Shown piece by piece: positions 12,377 through 22,721 of a stretch of DNA of 64,000 bases. The number at the start of each line of letters is the position of its first letter. Position 1 is the stretch's first letter. A model generated the notes under the pieces. It had not been told where the DNA came from. It saw nothing but the letters and a program-made list of their open reading frames with translations, and searched no databases. This DNA comes from Psettodes erumei (Eukaryota > Chordata > Actinopteri > Pleuronectiformes > Psettodidae), in NCBI GenBank assembly GCA_016785225.1, contig JAFBJZ010000901.1:1240001-1304000 (forward strand), in the 5' to 3' direction. Both the position numbers and the translations under genes were made by a program.

Positions 12377-12399
12377 TGTACGTTGACCTGAATGTTGAA

Positions 12400-12984
12400 G
12401 GTTTTTCATTTTTCGATTGCACACTCAAAAAACACACGTTAATCATGTACTTCTACTCTTAGTCTTAAATTGGTTACAACATTACGTATTCCCTCCCACT
12501 GAGTCTGGTCTCAAGCATTCCCCTCGGTTCTTTCACAGGGTGGATTAGTGAAGGTGATGGCGCTCACCATGGTTTGCCACTAGGGGGCTGCAGTTTCGCT
12601 CGGGCTAATGTAACCTGACGTTAAAGATCTCAAGAAGTAGATAGCATCCGGTCCGGGGTCTGAAACTAGTCATGTTGCCGGTTAAAAACAAATTGTGAGC
12701 CCGTTTTGAGGAGTGTGGGGCCGTCTGTGTGTTCGTGGTTTCAGTGCTCAGGTGCGTGTTACCGTTTTCAGTCATCGCAGAGAAAATTACCCTTAAAAAA
12801 ACGAGCTTGTGAATGTAAACATTATATTTTCTCGCTAGCTAACAAGCTAGCTATAGTTTTCTCATGGAAGCGTCCGCGTTGGGCTGTTGCCATGGTCACA
12901 CTGTTTTCCCTGCGCTCTGCGTGGAGCAGAACTTTTCCTCTATCGTCTCTTCCAGGAGAGGAACGGGTTGGGGCGAATGACAAC
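12400..12984 (+). promoter_or_regulatory. cfap298: cfap298 promoter and 5' UTR
   Basis: This 585-bp spacer separates the synj1 poly(A) signal from the cfap298 start codon, so it must hold the promoter and 5' leader. CpG frequency rises toward 12600-12980. A near-consensus RFX X-box is listed separately. The transcription start was not located. Confidence 0.65.
12886..12899 (+). promoter_or_regulatory. cfap298: Candidate RFX X-box
   Basis: GTTGCCATGGTCAC fits the imperfect palindrome GTTGCC-AT-GGCAAC bound by RFX factors, with the first half perfect and differences only inside the second half. It lies 86 bp upstream of the cfap298 ATG. Many motile-cilium genes carry such a box close to their start. 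Function is inferred. Confidence 0.5.
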
Positions 12985-14725
12985 ATGGTGCAGCTGCATG
13001 TGAAGCGCGGAGACGAGAGCCAGTTTCTCTACAGCACCACTGTGGACGCGCCTGTGGAGACGGTGGTCCAGCAAATTACAGCCATTTACAACGGGAGACT
13101 GAAGGTGGACAGAATATGTTCGGGTGAGACTGACATACCCTGTGTTTCCTCTGCACATGCTGTGGAGGACGAGCTTCAGCAAGCCGCACTTACAGTCTTG
13201 CTTTGCTATTATTTAGCTACTTGATGTCAAAACATACCACAAAGTGTTCATTATTTCATATCCTCAGAGATCCCAGAGCTCACAGACCACGGCATCACCC
13301 TGCCACCCAACATGCAGGGGCTGACGGAGGAGCAGATTTTGGATCTGAAACTGAGAGATGAATGGGAGGACAAGTGCGTGCCCAGCGGAGGGCCTGTGTT
13401 TAGGAAGGATGAGATCGGGAGGAGGAACGGACACGGTGAGGCTCTGTCTGCTCTTGGTCAGAGGTTACATAGCTTTGAATTGCAGATGATGACACATGTG
13501 GATGAAAATTCACTGCTCTTATGCCTGCTGTAAAAGGTTTTGTCAAGAGGTTAATTTGCATGTAAGTAGGTTAGAAAAGCGGCATTTTAATTCTTGGTAA
13601 TCTGACCACACATCTCTGTGTCGTCTACCAGCTCCAAATGATAGAATGAAAGAGGTGTTGATGAGAACAATGGAGGAGGCAAAGGCACTGGTCTCCAAAG
13701 TGAGTATGAGAGTCGCTGAATCTTACACAAGGCTTTGTTCACCAAGTGTTAGATTTTTGTTATTCAAGCCATCTCACTCTTTTCCTCAGAAACAAGTGCA
13801 AGCTAATGTTTGTGTCACCATGGAGATGGTAAAAGAAGCCCTGGATCAGCTGAGGGGGGCTGTCATGATTGTGTACCCCATGGGTCTGCCTCCTCATGAC
13901 CCTATCAGGATGGAGTTTGAGGACCAAGGAGACCTTTCAGGAACACAGGTAAACAGCTGATCCCATGTCAGTGGTCAAACTTTCCTTGCAGCTGTTGGCT
14001 GGTGACAATTAATTCATTTTAATTATCAGTTAATGACAAGTTACTACAGTGACTACAAAGGTTCAAAAGTTAATTTACATCTTACATTCTCTGAAATTCA
14101 TGAAGCCATGTATCTGACTCCTTGATCATTTCTTTCTTCACTTTCTCTTTCTCCCTCATTCCTCTGCGTCTGCCCTCTCCACCTGTCCTCTTGCCTCAGG
14201 CATCTCTGCAGGTGATCACAGAGGACGAGTGCCAGCTGTGGTGGGCTGCCAAAGAGATGCAGAGGGAGAAAAAGCTGCAAGACTACATCGGCAGAAATGA
14301 AAAGACCAAGCTTGTGGTCAAAATCCAAAAGGTGAGAGCTAACGTGAGCAGTGGGTATGTTTTGCGGTGTGTTTGTTGTTTTATAGCATTGGTTGGTGTT
14401 GAGGATCAACTGTTGGTGTTGCTGTTCCTGTCAGAAAGGGCAGGGGGCACCAGCGAGAGAGCCGCTGATCACAGATGAGCAGCAGAAACTGATGATGATG
14501 CAATACTACAGGAGGCAGGAGGAACTCAAGGTGAGGAAAGGCAAAGCAAAACTTTAAAAGACCCAACAGCCACTTGACTGTGTGTTCCTGACCTCCTTCT
14601 CGTTACATCTTCAGAAACTGGAGGAGGCAGACGATGACAGCCACCTGGACTCAGAGTGGTCTGACAGACAGGCCCTCAAAAAACAGTTTCAAGGTCTCAC
14701 CAACATCAAATGGGGGCCAAGATAG
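12985..14725 (+). CDS. cfap298: Cilia- and flagella-associated protein 298 (Kurly / C21orf59)
   Basis: Soluble protein needed for outer dynein arm assembly and ciliary motility and polarity; loss of the human gene causes primary ciliary dyskinesia and zebrafish kurly mutants have cilia defects (known of the family). Seven exons: 12985-13123, 13268-13435, 13632-13699, 13790-13948, 14200-14331, 14435-14530, 14615-14725. Every junction is GT-AG and in phase, and they total 290 aa, the length of human CFAP298. Recognisable blocks are LHVKRGDESQFL at the N-terminus, LPPNMQGLT, EWEDKCVPSGGPVF, AVMIVYPMGLPP, PIRMEFE, QLWWAAKEM and a C-terminal IKWGPR. I chose the ATG giving MVQLHVKRGDE because it matches the family start. 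The frame is open upstream and holds another ATG at 12892. The gene lies tail-to-tail with eva1c, as in human. Confidence 0.97.
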
Positions 14726-16095
14726 AGACCACCACTGCTCTGATACCCGCCTTGGAGGTCTGACCCAGTCTTTCCAGCTGAGATGCCTTATCACAAACCT
14801 GAAGTCTATTCACTGTTGGTGTTCTTGTACACAGCAGATGTGTTCATGTGATGAGTGCACAAGTATACTGGCCTTGTATTTCTGAGTTTCTGGATGAACA
14901 GCTAATATTTATTTTTAACCAACCTGAAATGCAAAGAAGACACCTGGACACAATAACATAAGAGAACAGGAAACTGATTTATTTTAACTTTGTTTCTCTC
15001 CCTGTGTTTCTTCTGATTTTTCCCATTGCCATGTTGTGAAGTGAAAATTTTACTGAAGCAAAGAAACCAAAATTAAATTTAGTCAGGTAGCTTAGTTTAT
15101 ATTTACTGCACATTTTTATTGTGTAAAAAAATCAATAGAATGGTTGCTATTGTAGCATCAAAGTCTTCGGCTAAAACAAAGTTTCAGAGTTTCAAAGTTA
15201 CACCCCTAGGAGGGCAGGGACAAGGATGCTAGACCTTTCCTCTCTTTGTCTCCTGTAGGTGACACACACCCCTCTGAAAGTAAGGGCTGTTCTCAGGCAG
15301 GAAGTTGACGCATACTGTAGTCGTTGGTTGTTCCAGTTCTCGTCCCAGTGGAGATGAGGAAGCTGCTCGGAGTGAGAGGTGTGGCTGGTTTCAAGGAATA
15401 CTGGCATTTAATGGATAAATCCACATTTTTTACATTCAGTTCAGTAGACTCTTTAAAAAAAAAAACACTGCTCAGTTGGGTCAGGGGAAATTGGAGCACA
15501 CACCTTGGGTCTCTGGCATGAACAGCTGCCACTTTTAACTACCACTAATGCAGCTACACTGTGGGGAAAACACTGTCTATTTTGGTCGATCATATGAAAA
15601 CATCTTTACTACAATTTGGAAATATGATCTTTCGAGATGAGAGCACCTGGGTTTCCATGTCCCTTTTAGACAGACTGGACATGTTAATGACAGATCACGT
15701 TCCCTGACATGTTCTTTGGTTTATTATGATTTATTCACTGTATTTCACTGATGCAGCTGTTATGACACCCCTCAGTGATTTCACCCTTTCTGTCTTGATA
15801 AACAGTAATTCAACCTGAAATCTTAGCTTAATTTGGTGGTGTCTATAAATAAATACCTTTAGGCAATTGCAGAAATTGATGTGTCCACCCAATTTACAGG
15901 AGAAAGCTCCATCAATCCTTTAAAAATGGCAAGTACTGCAGTGTTACTTAAACATTACATTCTCCCAAATTATTCTGCTAAAAAAAAACCAACAGAAACT
16001 GCTTTACAGTGTAAAAAGAGTTTCTTGTTCTATCAGTAATTCAAGGCTGCAAGAGTCCTGAAGGTTCTTAACAGCAATGATGGCTCACGGTTTAT
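14726..16095. other. Convergent cfap298/eva1c 3' interval
   Basis: This 1.37-kb interval between two converging stop codons holds both 3' UTRs. Candidate plus-strand poly(A) signals are ATTAAA at 15072-15077 and AATAAA at 15848-15853. Minus-strand TTTATT hexamers also occur, including one at the eva1c stop. An A-run lies at about 15455. I see no exon or RNA gene. Confidence 0.6.
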
Positions 16096-16098
16096 TTA
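16091..16098 (-). terminator. eva1c: Poly(A) hexamer overlapping the eva1c stop codon
   Basis: On the minus strand the stop TAA (16098-16096) shares its last A with AATAAA (16096-16091), reading TAAATAAA. If used it would give an almost absent 3' UTR. Other hexamers lie further downstream, so its use is uncertain. Confidence 0.35.
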
Positions 16099-19000
16099 AC
16101 ACGAGCTGCCATTCAGATAGGCGTTCATCCAAATCTCCTGTATGATCATGTCTCTGCGCTCGATCCTCTCGGCCCGCTCAGCTGCCTCGCTCACATACGT
16201 CACTTCCTCCCAGTCGGACATCGCCTTCCTCTCCATGGCTGAAAGTAAAGAGCTTTCTGTTCCCTCTTCGTCGTCATCGTCATCATCTTCTTTGTCATCG
16301 TCCTCCTCCTGGCAGTTGACAGTCTGTCTGTGAGAGTTGTATGCGACTCCGCGACCTCTGAGCCGGCGCCCTCTGCAGGTCACTCGGACAGAGACGGCCA
16401 GCAGCATGAGCAGGAGACCGACGCAGATGCTGGAGGTGAACAGCAGAGCTGCTGTTTCCGGATGCTCTGTGTAGGACAGGAATGGAGGACATGTAGGAAA
16501 ACATGGATCAGGTGTCAGTGTGCCCTGACAAGTTCAAACGTTTACCTCTGATGTAGGCGTAGGTCAGGAGAGAGTCGCTCATCATGGCTCCTGAGTTGTC
16601 GGGCTTTCTGGACCCTTTAGGGAAAGGCTCCTCCAGATCTACAGGAGAGGCTGTTGGGAAAATCAGAATTACAATATGGAGAAAAAGCTGCAAAAACCTG
16701 GAAGTGATACCGTTACCTTTTTCTGTGTCCACAGTAGGAGAAGAGGTGGAGCTGAATGCGTTTGGGTCAGCCTCCTTTAGTAAAGTCTTTGGTACTAGAG
16801 GAAGCAAGATGGCGTTTATTATTCCTCTGGACACATTGATACAGACTCTGACTGCCTGTTCTCTCTGAAAAAAACTGGGCCCACAATGGAAACACACTCA
16901 AATTCTGAATACTCTCTGTCCAGTTGTGTCAATAATTGGCCTACAAGGTTAAAGCACATTGCCTTGTGGTAGATGGAGACAACACAGCGAGTCAGAAGAA
17001 TTCCCCTCACCACCAGGCTTAAGTCACAATGTCACTGGATGACCTCACTGAGACATTGTGCCAATCGCAGGAAGTTTACCAGGATGTCAGCCTCAACCCA
17101 CACGTCTGTTATTCTCCCCACTACTGTGTTATTGGGCGTGATCCGATAAGAAAATCTGATGGCTGAGATCAGCAGATAAGAATCTGCGGTGGGAAACTAC
17201 AAATGTTCCCTATTGCAATTGTCGGATAACGAACAGGGCAACAAAAACAAAAAGATGACGTGTTCTTATTTTGAAACCTCTCACTGACTTATCACAGGGC
17301 ATGTAATTATATTTTGTCAATTAAGGAAGCACAAAGAGTCCCACCACAAGAATAGACCACGCTGAGGTACTTCCTGGTTCCTGGAAAGCAGGGGTCCCTA
17401 AAGGTCTGGTTGCTGACGGCAACAGCGCACTTCTGTTTGCCGTAGCAGGACTTGGACACCGAGTGCACGGCCTCATGGTTGAGACACTCTGTAGGGAGCA
17501 AAAAAAGGGAGAGCGATAAACAAATGAGACTTTTGCTGTGAGTTTGTTTGTAATGCTCACTGCTCTTCAGCTGTAAGAGCTGAACCACTGACTGAGTGTT
17601 TAGCAGGAAGGGCACAGGTGTCACCAGTATCATTAATGATGGCAGGCAGCACACCTGTTTTTAAAGACGCCATATTCCTGGTTTAGTTGCTACTCTGGCA
17701 GGAGTCTAAGTCTAAGCACCAGATGACAAAACTGAATATCCCGTTGACTCACCAAACGGGGGTGGTCTGGTCAGGTGTGAGGGGCAGGTGTCGGTCTGAC
17801 CCAGACTTCTGCCGTAGACAGCTGCATAGATGTTGAGCACCCTGGGGGGTTTACAGTGTAAGACCATGGTCTCTCCTTCACACGCCTCATGTCTTTTGTG
17901 TTCAGCTGAGCGAGAGGGGGCAGACAGTAAAGGATGATGAAGTGAAGGTGACGGCTGTGGGAAACTGAGGGGGGGCTGGTAAGGGGTGTGATTTGACCTG
18001 CTAAACTCACTGGGTTTACACTTGTAGTCCACATGGAGGTACTTGGTGGTGCCGGGACAGGGGTCCTTCCCAAACAGCAGGTGATTGACAGGTAGCCGGC
18101 AGTCTCTGTGGCTCTGACACTCGGACAGCAGCTTCTGCAGAGTGAACACAAGTGAGCATTAACCAGTGAACAGGATGTGACTTTACAGTCCATAGTGCGT
18201 ATTCAAATATATCATATTAACTAACAGACAGCTAATCTGAGGGCGGTCTGAGTGCTGCATATCCAAAAACACACCTGTAGAGCGGTAAAAGCTGAGCAGC
18301 TGTGGTTTCGGGCTCTGAGTGGAGGGTCTGGGTCCGGGTCTGCTTTGCACAGCCAGGCCTCGCCCCTCCCATAGAAGGCAGACTGGATGGAGATGGTGGA
18401 GTGACGAGGGCAGTGGAGTCGCAGGGGCTGACCGTCACAAGCTTGGGAAGAGTGGCTGGTGATGATCCTGGACAGGTAGTCTGTTACACAAACAAAGAAA
18501 TCATGTGCATTGAAGGAACACTCACCAATTTTACACATGCTGTTTACTTGTTATACATAGCCTGTGAGAATAGAGGTTAAATGTCTTCTGTGGCTCTGGA
18601 GGGATCTCTCTAGATTAAAAATATAATCCCGATGATGGCACCAGGGTTATCTCAGTTTGGGAATATTAGTATTGGAGTCACTGGGTTTAAAGGAGGCTGG
18701 CCTTTACCTGACAGGGAAGACATTATGAGAGATGCTATTGAGTTACATCATGGAAAATGTAGGATCTAACCTTTTTTGGTGCTTGAACCATACTGGAGAC
18801 TAAAGCACAATATTATTTTCAGCGAAAAAGGCTCATGTCTGACTCCACGGGCCTTTTGTTTTTCACATAGCAGACATTTTGACATATAACAATGGGAAAA
18901 GCACAGGTGTAAAAAATGAAATTAATTACTGGAACTCTTGAACAGAACAGAGCTGTGATACTTCATAATGTTCTGCTGCCTGAAAAAACGCTTATCAAGT

Positions 19001-19413
19001 TTACAGATTGGTGCTCCGGTGTATATATTAACTACAATGACAAACATAAAACCAGACGTGTGTTTTACTTCTTACTTTGTCTTTGTATCACAGCATCTGT
19101 GACGTTCCTCAAATTGGATCTTTGGGACAAACTGATGATATTAGACACACTGGCAGTGTGGAAAACACTAGAACCAACTTATCCATCGCACCAAACACCA
19201 TCTGTAAAAACATGGTTCAATCCACCACTGTGGCTATTATTAAGGCACTCTCATCCTGATTTCTCATCCACCTCCTCCCACCACCGCCACCACCCGTAGC
19301 ATCTTACTTGAGAAGTCAGCCAGTCCACTCATGCGTCTGGTCCACAGGAGTAAAGTCAGGTAGAAGAGGCTGTGGCTCCAGTCCAGTCCGTGGCAGGGCC
19401 GCGTCCAGCTCAT
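16096..19413 (-). CDS. eva1c: EVA-1 homolog C (SUEL-lectin single-pass membrane receptor)
   Basis: Cell-surface protein related to C. elegans EVA-1, a Slit co-receptor; vertebrate EVA1C binds heparin and Slit and is linked to axon guidance (known of the family). Eight exons in transcript order: 19413-19308, 18480-18275, 18134-18011, 17905-17753, 17488-17345, 16794-16717, 16650-16546, 16466-16096; phases agree and total 428 aa (human 441). A hydrophobic N-terminus (FYLTLLLW) precedes two galactose-binding-lectin-like (SUEL) domains at about residues 50-145 and 155-244, starting ACDGQPLRLHCP and ACEGETMVLHC and ending KYLHVDYKC and KYLSVVYSC. A membrane span lies at about 313-335 (LLMLLAVSV), then an acidic run and the conserved tail IERRDMIIQEIWMN. 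The donor after 17345 is GTGGGA, weaker than the rest. Confidence 0.95.
18481..19307 (-). other. eva1c: eva1c intron 1
   Basis: An 827-bp intron between the first coding exon and the first SUEL exon. I see no additional exon, repeat or RNA gene. Confidence 0.7.
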
Positions 19414-20449
19414 GTCTCTGCGATCATATTAATGAGACTCCAGAAAAATCACTGTAGGGAAACGGGACTTCAAAATAAGAACCCACGCAAAGAAGAAAGG
19501 GTAAAACGACTCTGCGATATCATTGCGCATCTCTTTTTACAGGCTGTACACACTGATGCGTGTTTTCTGAGAGGAAAGTTCGTTTAGAAAATTCTCTTTA
19601 GAAAATAGCATCGTCTCAGCTGGTAGAGCAGAAGAGTAGCACCCCACCCACCCACACCCCACCAGTAATGGACCGCAGAGGAGGTTACAAAATACCAGCT
19701 GCGCAACAAGTTGTTCAAAACTGAAAGGACGGGGTGATTACATCCGACGCGCCTTGAAGCAGCCGCGATCCGACTCGACTTCTGCTGCTCCAATTTATGG
19801 CGTGGGCGTGGCAGACAAAAACTTTTTTTTTTTTTTTTTTTACCATTTAGTTCGCAGACGCTAAAAGTCGCTGCCAGTGCGTCCACCCACCCACCAGCGT
19901 CATTTCCATGCTGATATTAGTGGAGGTAACGTTATTAACCACTTTACATACTATACATATTTTATATTGGCATTATGTTTTACAAGCTGAACACCTATTT
20001 CGAATTAAAATATTAACGTGAAAAATAATGAGTAACTACTACGAGTTTCTGTTAACTACATGTTGGTGAAACCTCCACTCAGCAGTTAACAGCAACTTTT
20101 TTCAGTGATGCTGCGGGATTTGCGTGCTGCCGGTATGAAATGCGCCTGCGTCAAGGTATAACGTCCAGCTCACATCGCAGAGAGTAGAGCAACGCGAGAG
20201 TGATCTCGTTTTTCCATTTCCGTTTTCGTGTGTAATAACTTGTGGCACAGGGCGAACTGGTAATTGCATCTATCTGCAGTGAGTAAAAAGTGAAACATTT
20301 CCCTGTGAAAGGACGTGGTGTAGAAGCATACGAGGGATAAAACGGATAACGTATAAATACTCTCAAGTATAGGTACTTGACTAAACGTGCTACTGTTTAA
20401 TGACGTAATTTCAATCAAGCAAGGAAAGCTGACGCAGGGGGTGAACCAT
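19414..20449. promoter_or_regulatory. Head-to-head eva1c / vdac1 intergenic promoter region
   Basis: About 1 kb between divergent genes, so it must hold the eva1c 5' leader and promoter (minus strand) and part of the vdac1 promoter (plus strand). It contains a 19-nt T run and, at 20141-20150, TGCGCCTGCG, which is one step from an NRF1-type GCGCA-YGCG site. NRF1 control would suit a nuclear gene for a mitochondrial protein but is speculative. No coding sequence is supported here. Confidence 0.5.
19823..19841. repeat. T19 homopolymer
   Basis: Run of 19 T in the eva1c/vdac1 spacer. Confidence 0.97.
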
Positions 20450-20621
20450 CTTGAACGTTGTGTTGTGACGATGACGAGCGGTTGCTGCTGCTGCTTGCGT
20501 AACTTGGAACGTACGTGACGCCGCACGACCGCCTCCTCCTCCTTCTCTCCTCCCTTTGTGCGGTTGACAAGCTCCTTCCTTCTCGGCCGAGACTGGGACT
20601 CTCTCACGCGCACACACAGAG
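20450..20621 (+). other. vdac1: Candidate non-coding first exon of vdac1
   Basis: GC-richer sequence ends in GAG|GTACGT, a good splice donor. The vdac1 exon holding the start codon begins only 3 nt before its ATG, behind an acceptor CTTCGCAG, so a separate 5' UTR exon must lie upstream. This is the best candidate seen. Its left boundary is a guess. Confidence 0.45.
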
Positions 20622-22718
20622 GTACGTTATGCATCTTATACTGAAACACAACACAGCTGACTTTCTCTTCACCGCACAGTTCTGTCGCAGCCATGAGCCG
20701 GTAGTGTGTGACCTCCGGATCCCGGAACTGTCCATCTCATCCATCTTTTTCCCCACCTATAACCTGAGTGGGATGCTGCTCGACGTGCAGCAGAGATGCT
20801 AGGCCCGCCGCTTCTGCAAACCTCCTGCGGTTAGCCTGTTAGCTAATGTCTGGCGCTGCGGTCATTTGACAGTGCGGTAAGCAGTTATTCAGGCATCTAG
20901 TAGCAGAGAAGCTTAGCTGGTGACCCTCTCGACACGTTACGTGCTCCCTTGTCTGTCAACTTGTCACAACGTTACAGGATGCACTTGCCCCCTGTCCACC
21001 TTGATTAGCTAGCTAATGCTAATCTGTTAGCAGGCGAGGGCAGGGAGATGCTTCCTCGTTGTCTGTGTCAAGTGACCATTGCAGGTGTATCCACTCTCGG
21101 GGCGGCCCAGATTTTTTCACATTGAGTCTAGGTCATCTGAATCTACCCCCGAATTGGACTAAAGCTAAGGCGATGCTGAAGGGCAGTTGCAGATGATAGA
21201 TCTCAGTGATGGATCCCAAAGTAAAGCGTTTCATTTCGCGCGTGGTCTTCATCATGCTGTGGGATTAATGTCGTCCTTCAAAGTCATTTGGTGGTATCTA
21301 TAGATTTAGATTTTACCGCAGGACACGTCAGATCTCAGTCATAAAACTTTACAGGCTATCATATCCAGCGAGTTGTCCTCGTCCTACGTCCTCTCGCTGT
21401 GGCTTCTGACATTTCTACCCGTACCCATGTGTGAAATTCAGAAGACTACACAAGCAGTGGGGGTGAGTGTATTTGCAGGCTGTGTATGTGTAAATGGTTT
21501 CGTGGGCAAGCTATTTGTGTGCTGTTAACAACAGCCACTGCAGATACGTGACATTATTCCACATCCTGTCTAAGTGCTTCCCTATGACTGTAGTATACCC
21601 ATGATGACCGGGTTCAGAGGGCTCTGTGCAGGCTGGTGTATCCTGGATGGTTCACTGAGGGCAGTCCTGGACATGGGCCTTAAGAATGTGGCTGGCATAT
21701 GCACATATATCTGTTGTACCACAACTGATTGCACTGTCTAAAGCATTATACGTTTCAAAAAGGAAAGTGGTGTTAGGTGCAGTGGAACACAAACAAAGTT
21801 CATGGGGATGTGATGCAGAAGATGTGTCATGTTGTAACCTCATATAAAAGGGTGGAGTTATTTGTAAAGGGTGAGACTACTCATAAAGGTGACTCAAAGG
21901 ATCAAATTGGACAGGAAGCTCTGTACAATTTTATCTAGATATCCATTGTTGTTTTTTAGATTTGCAAAGAATATTGAGTACAGGTTTATGTTTTTGTGCT
22001 CTAATAGAATAAACTATTATCATTCTGTTGATAGTTTTTATACACATGCATGTGTTGCAGCAGTCATAGTTTTTTGGGATTTCTCCCAGTTAACTGCTTA
22101 AATTCCTCTTTTATCTTCTATCAATATGCACATATATGTTATCAATAGGCCTGCGCAACTACTGTACCCCGATAACTGTCGTGCTATTGAAAACTAGACC
22201 CTACATCTATTCTAATGTTGAAATAGACATGTCTTGCACAACAGGGTGTTCAAGAAAACAAAGGACAAAGAGGAGCACACATGCATGAGAGGGAGAGCAG
22301 CCAATCCAGAGGGTTAGCAAAGAGTCCGCTTTGTGCTTCATTCAGTGCTCCTCATTACTTTTGAAATAGCAAACTGGAGTTAGGAAAATGATTGGTGCCA
22401 AAGATTACATTTTTTGTCTGAAATGGAAACTAATAAAAACAGAATGGGCACAAGTGGGACATGTAGCTCATGTCATGTAAACCAACAATTTCATCACATT
22501 TTGATTTGTACTTTTTCTATCCGTCTTTCAGGTGCTCTCTGCTTGAGCACATCAGTCTGTTCCCGTGTTACAGCGGGTCTTTGCCTCTGCTATGTCAATG
22601 TGACCTCTGGCTATCCAGAAGCTTTGACACACAGGGAGGACAGCAATGATATGTCTGTTGTTTTTTTTTTTTAAATTTGTGTTCTGCTTTGCCTTGATCC
22701 CCATCCTTTGCTTCGCAG
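20622..22718 (+). other. vdac1: vdac1 intron 1
   Basis: About 2.1 kb between the presumed 5' UTR exon and the start-codon exon. It contains GCTAGCTAATGCTA-like short motifs common in fish introns and a T run at 22660-22673 close to the acceptor. No coding or RNA gene is seen. Confidence 0.55.
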
Positions 22719-22721
22719 ATA

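Larger units (their letters stand above)
9885..12395 (+). other. synj1: synj1 long-isoform 3' UTR
   Basis: About 2.5 kb lies between the TAG at 9882-9884 and a canonical AATAAA at 12371-12376, with no coding signal. It contains short TG/CG-rich simple repeats and short CAG and AAT runs. No stronger poly(A) signal precedes the one at 12371, so the whole interval is most simply the 3' UTR. The exact cleavage site is inferred. Confidence 0.7.

Noticed and set aside
19600..19660. TCAGCTGGTAGAGCA, like a tRNA A-box
   Set aside because: No GGTTCGA-type B-box and no cloverleaf pairing in the next 60 nt, so neither a tRNA nor a convincing SINE head.
20170..20694. 174-codon minus-strand open frame
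   Set aside because: It crosses the vdac1 5' region, has no recognisable domain or splice partner, and is basic and low-complexity in part.
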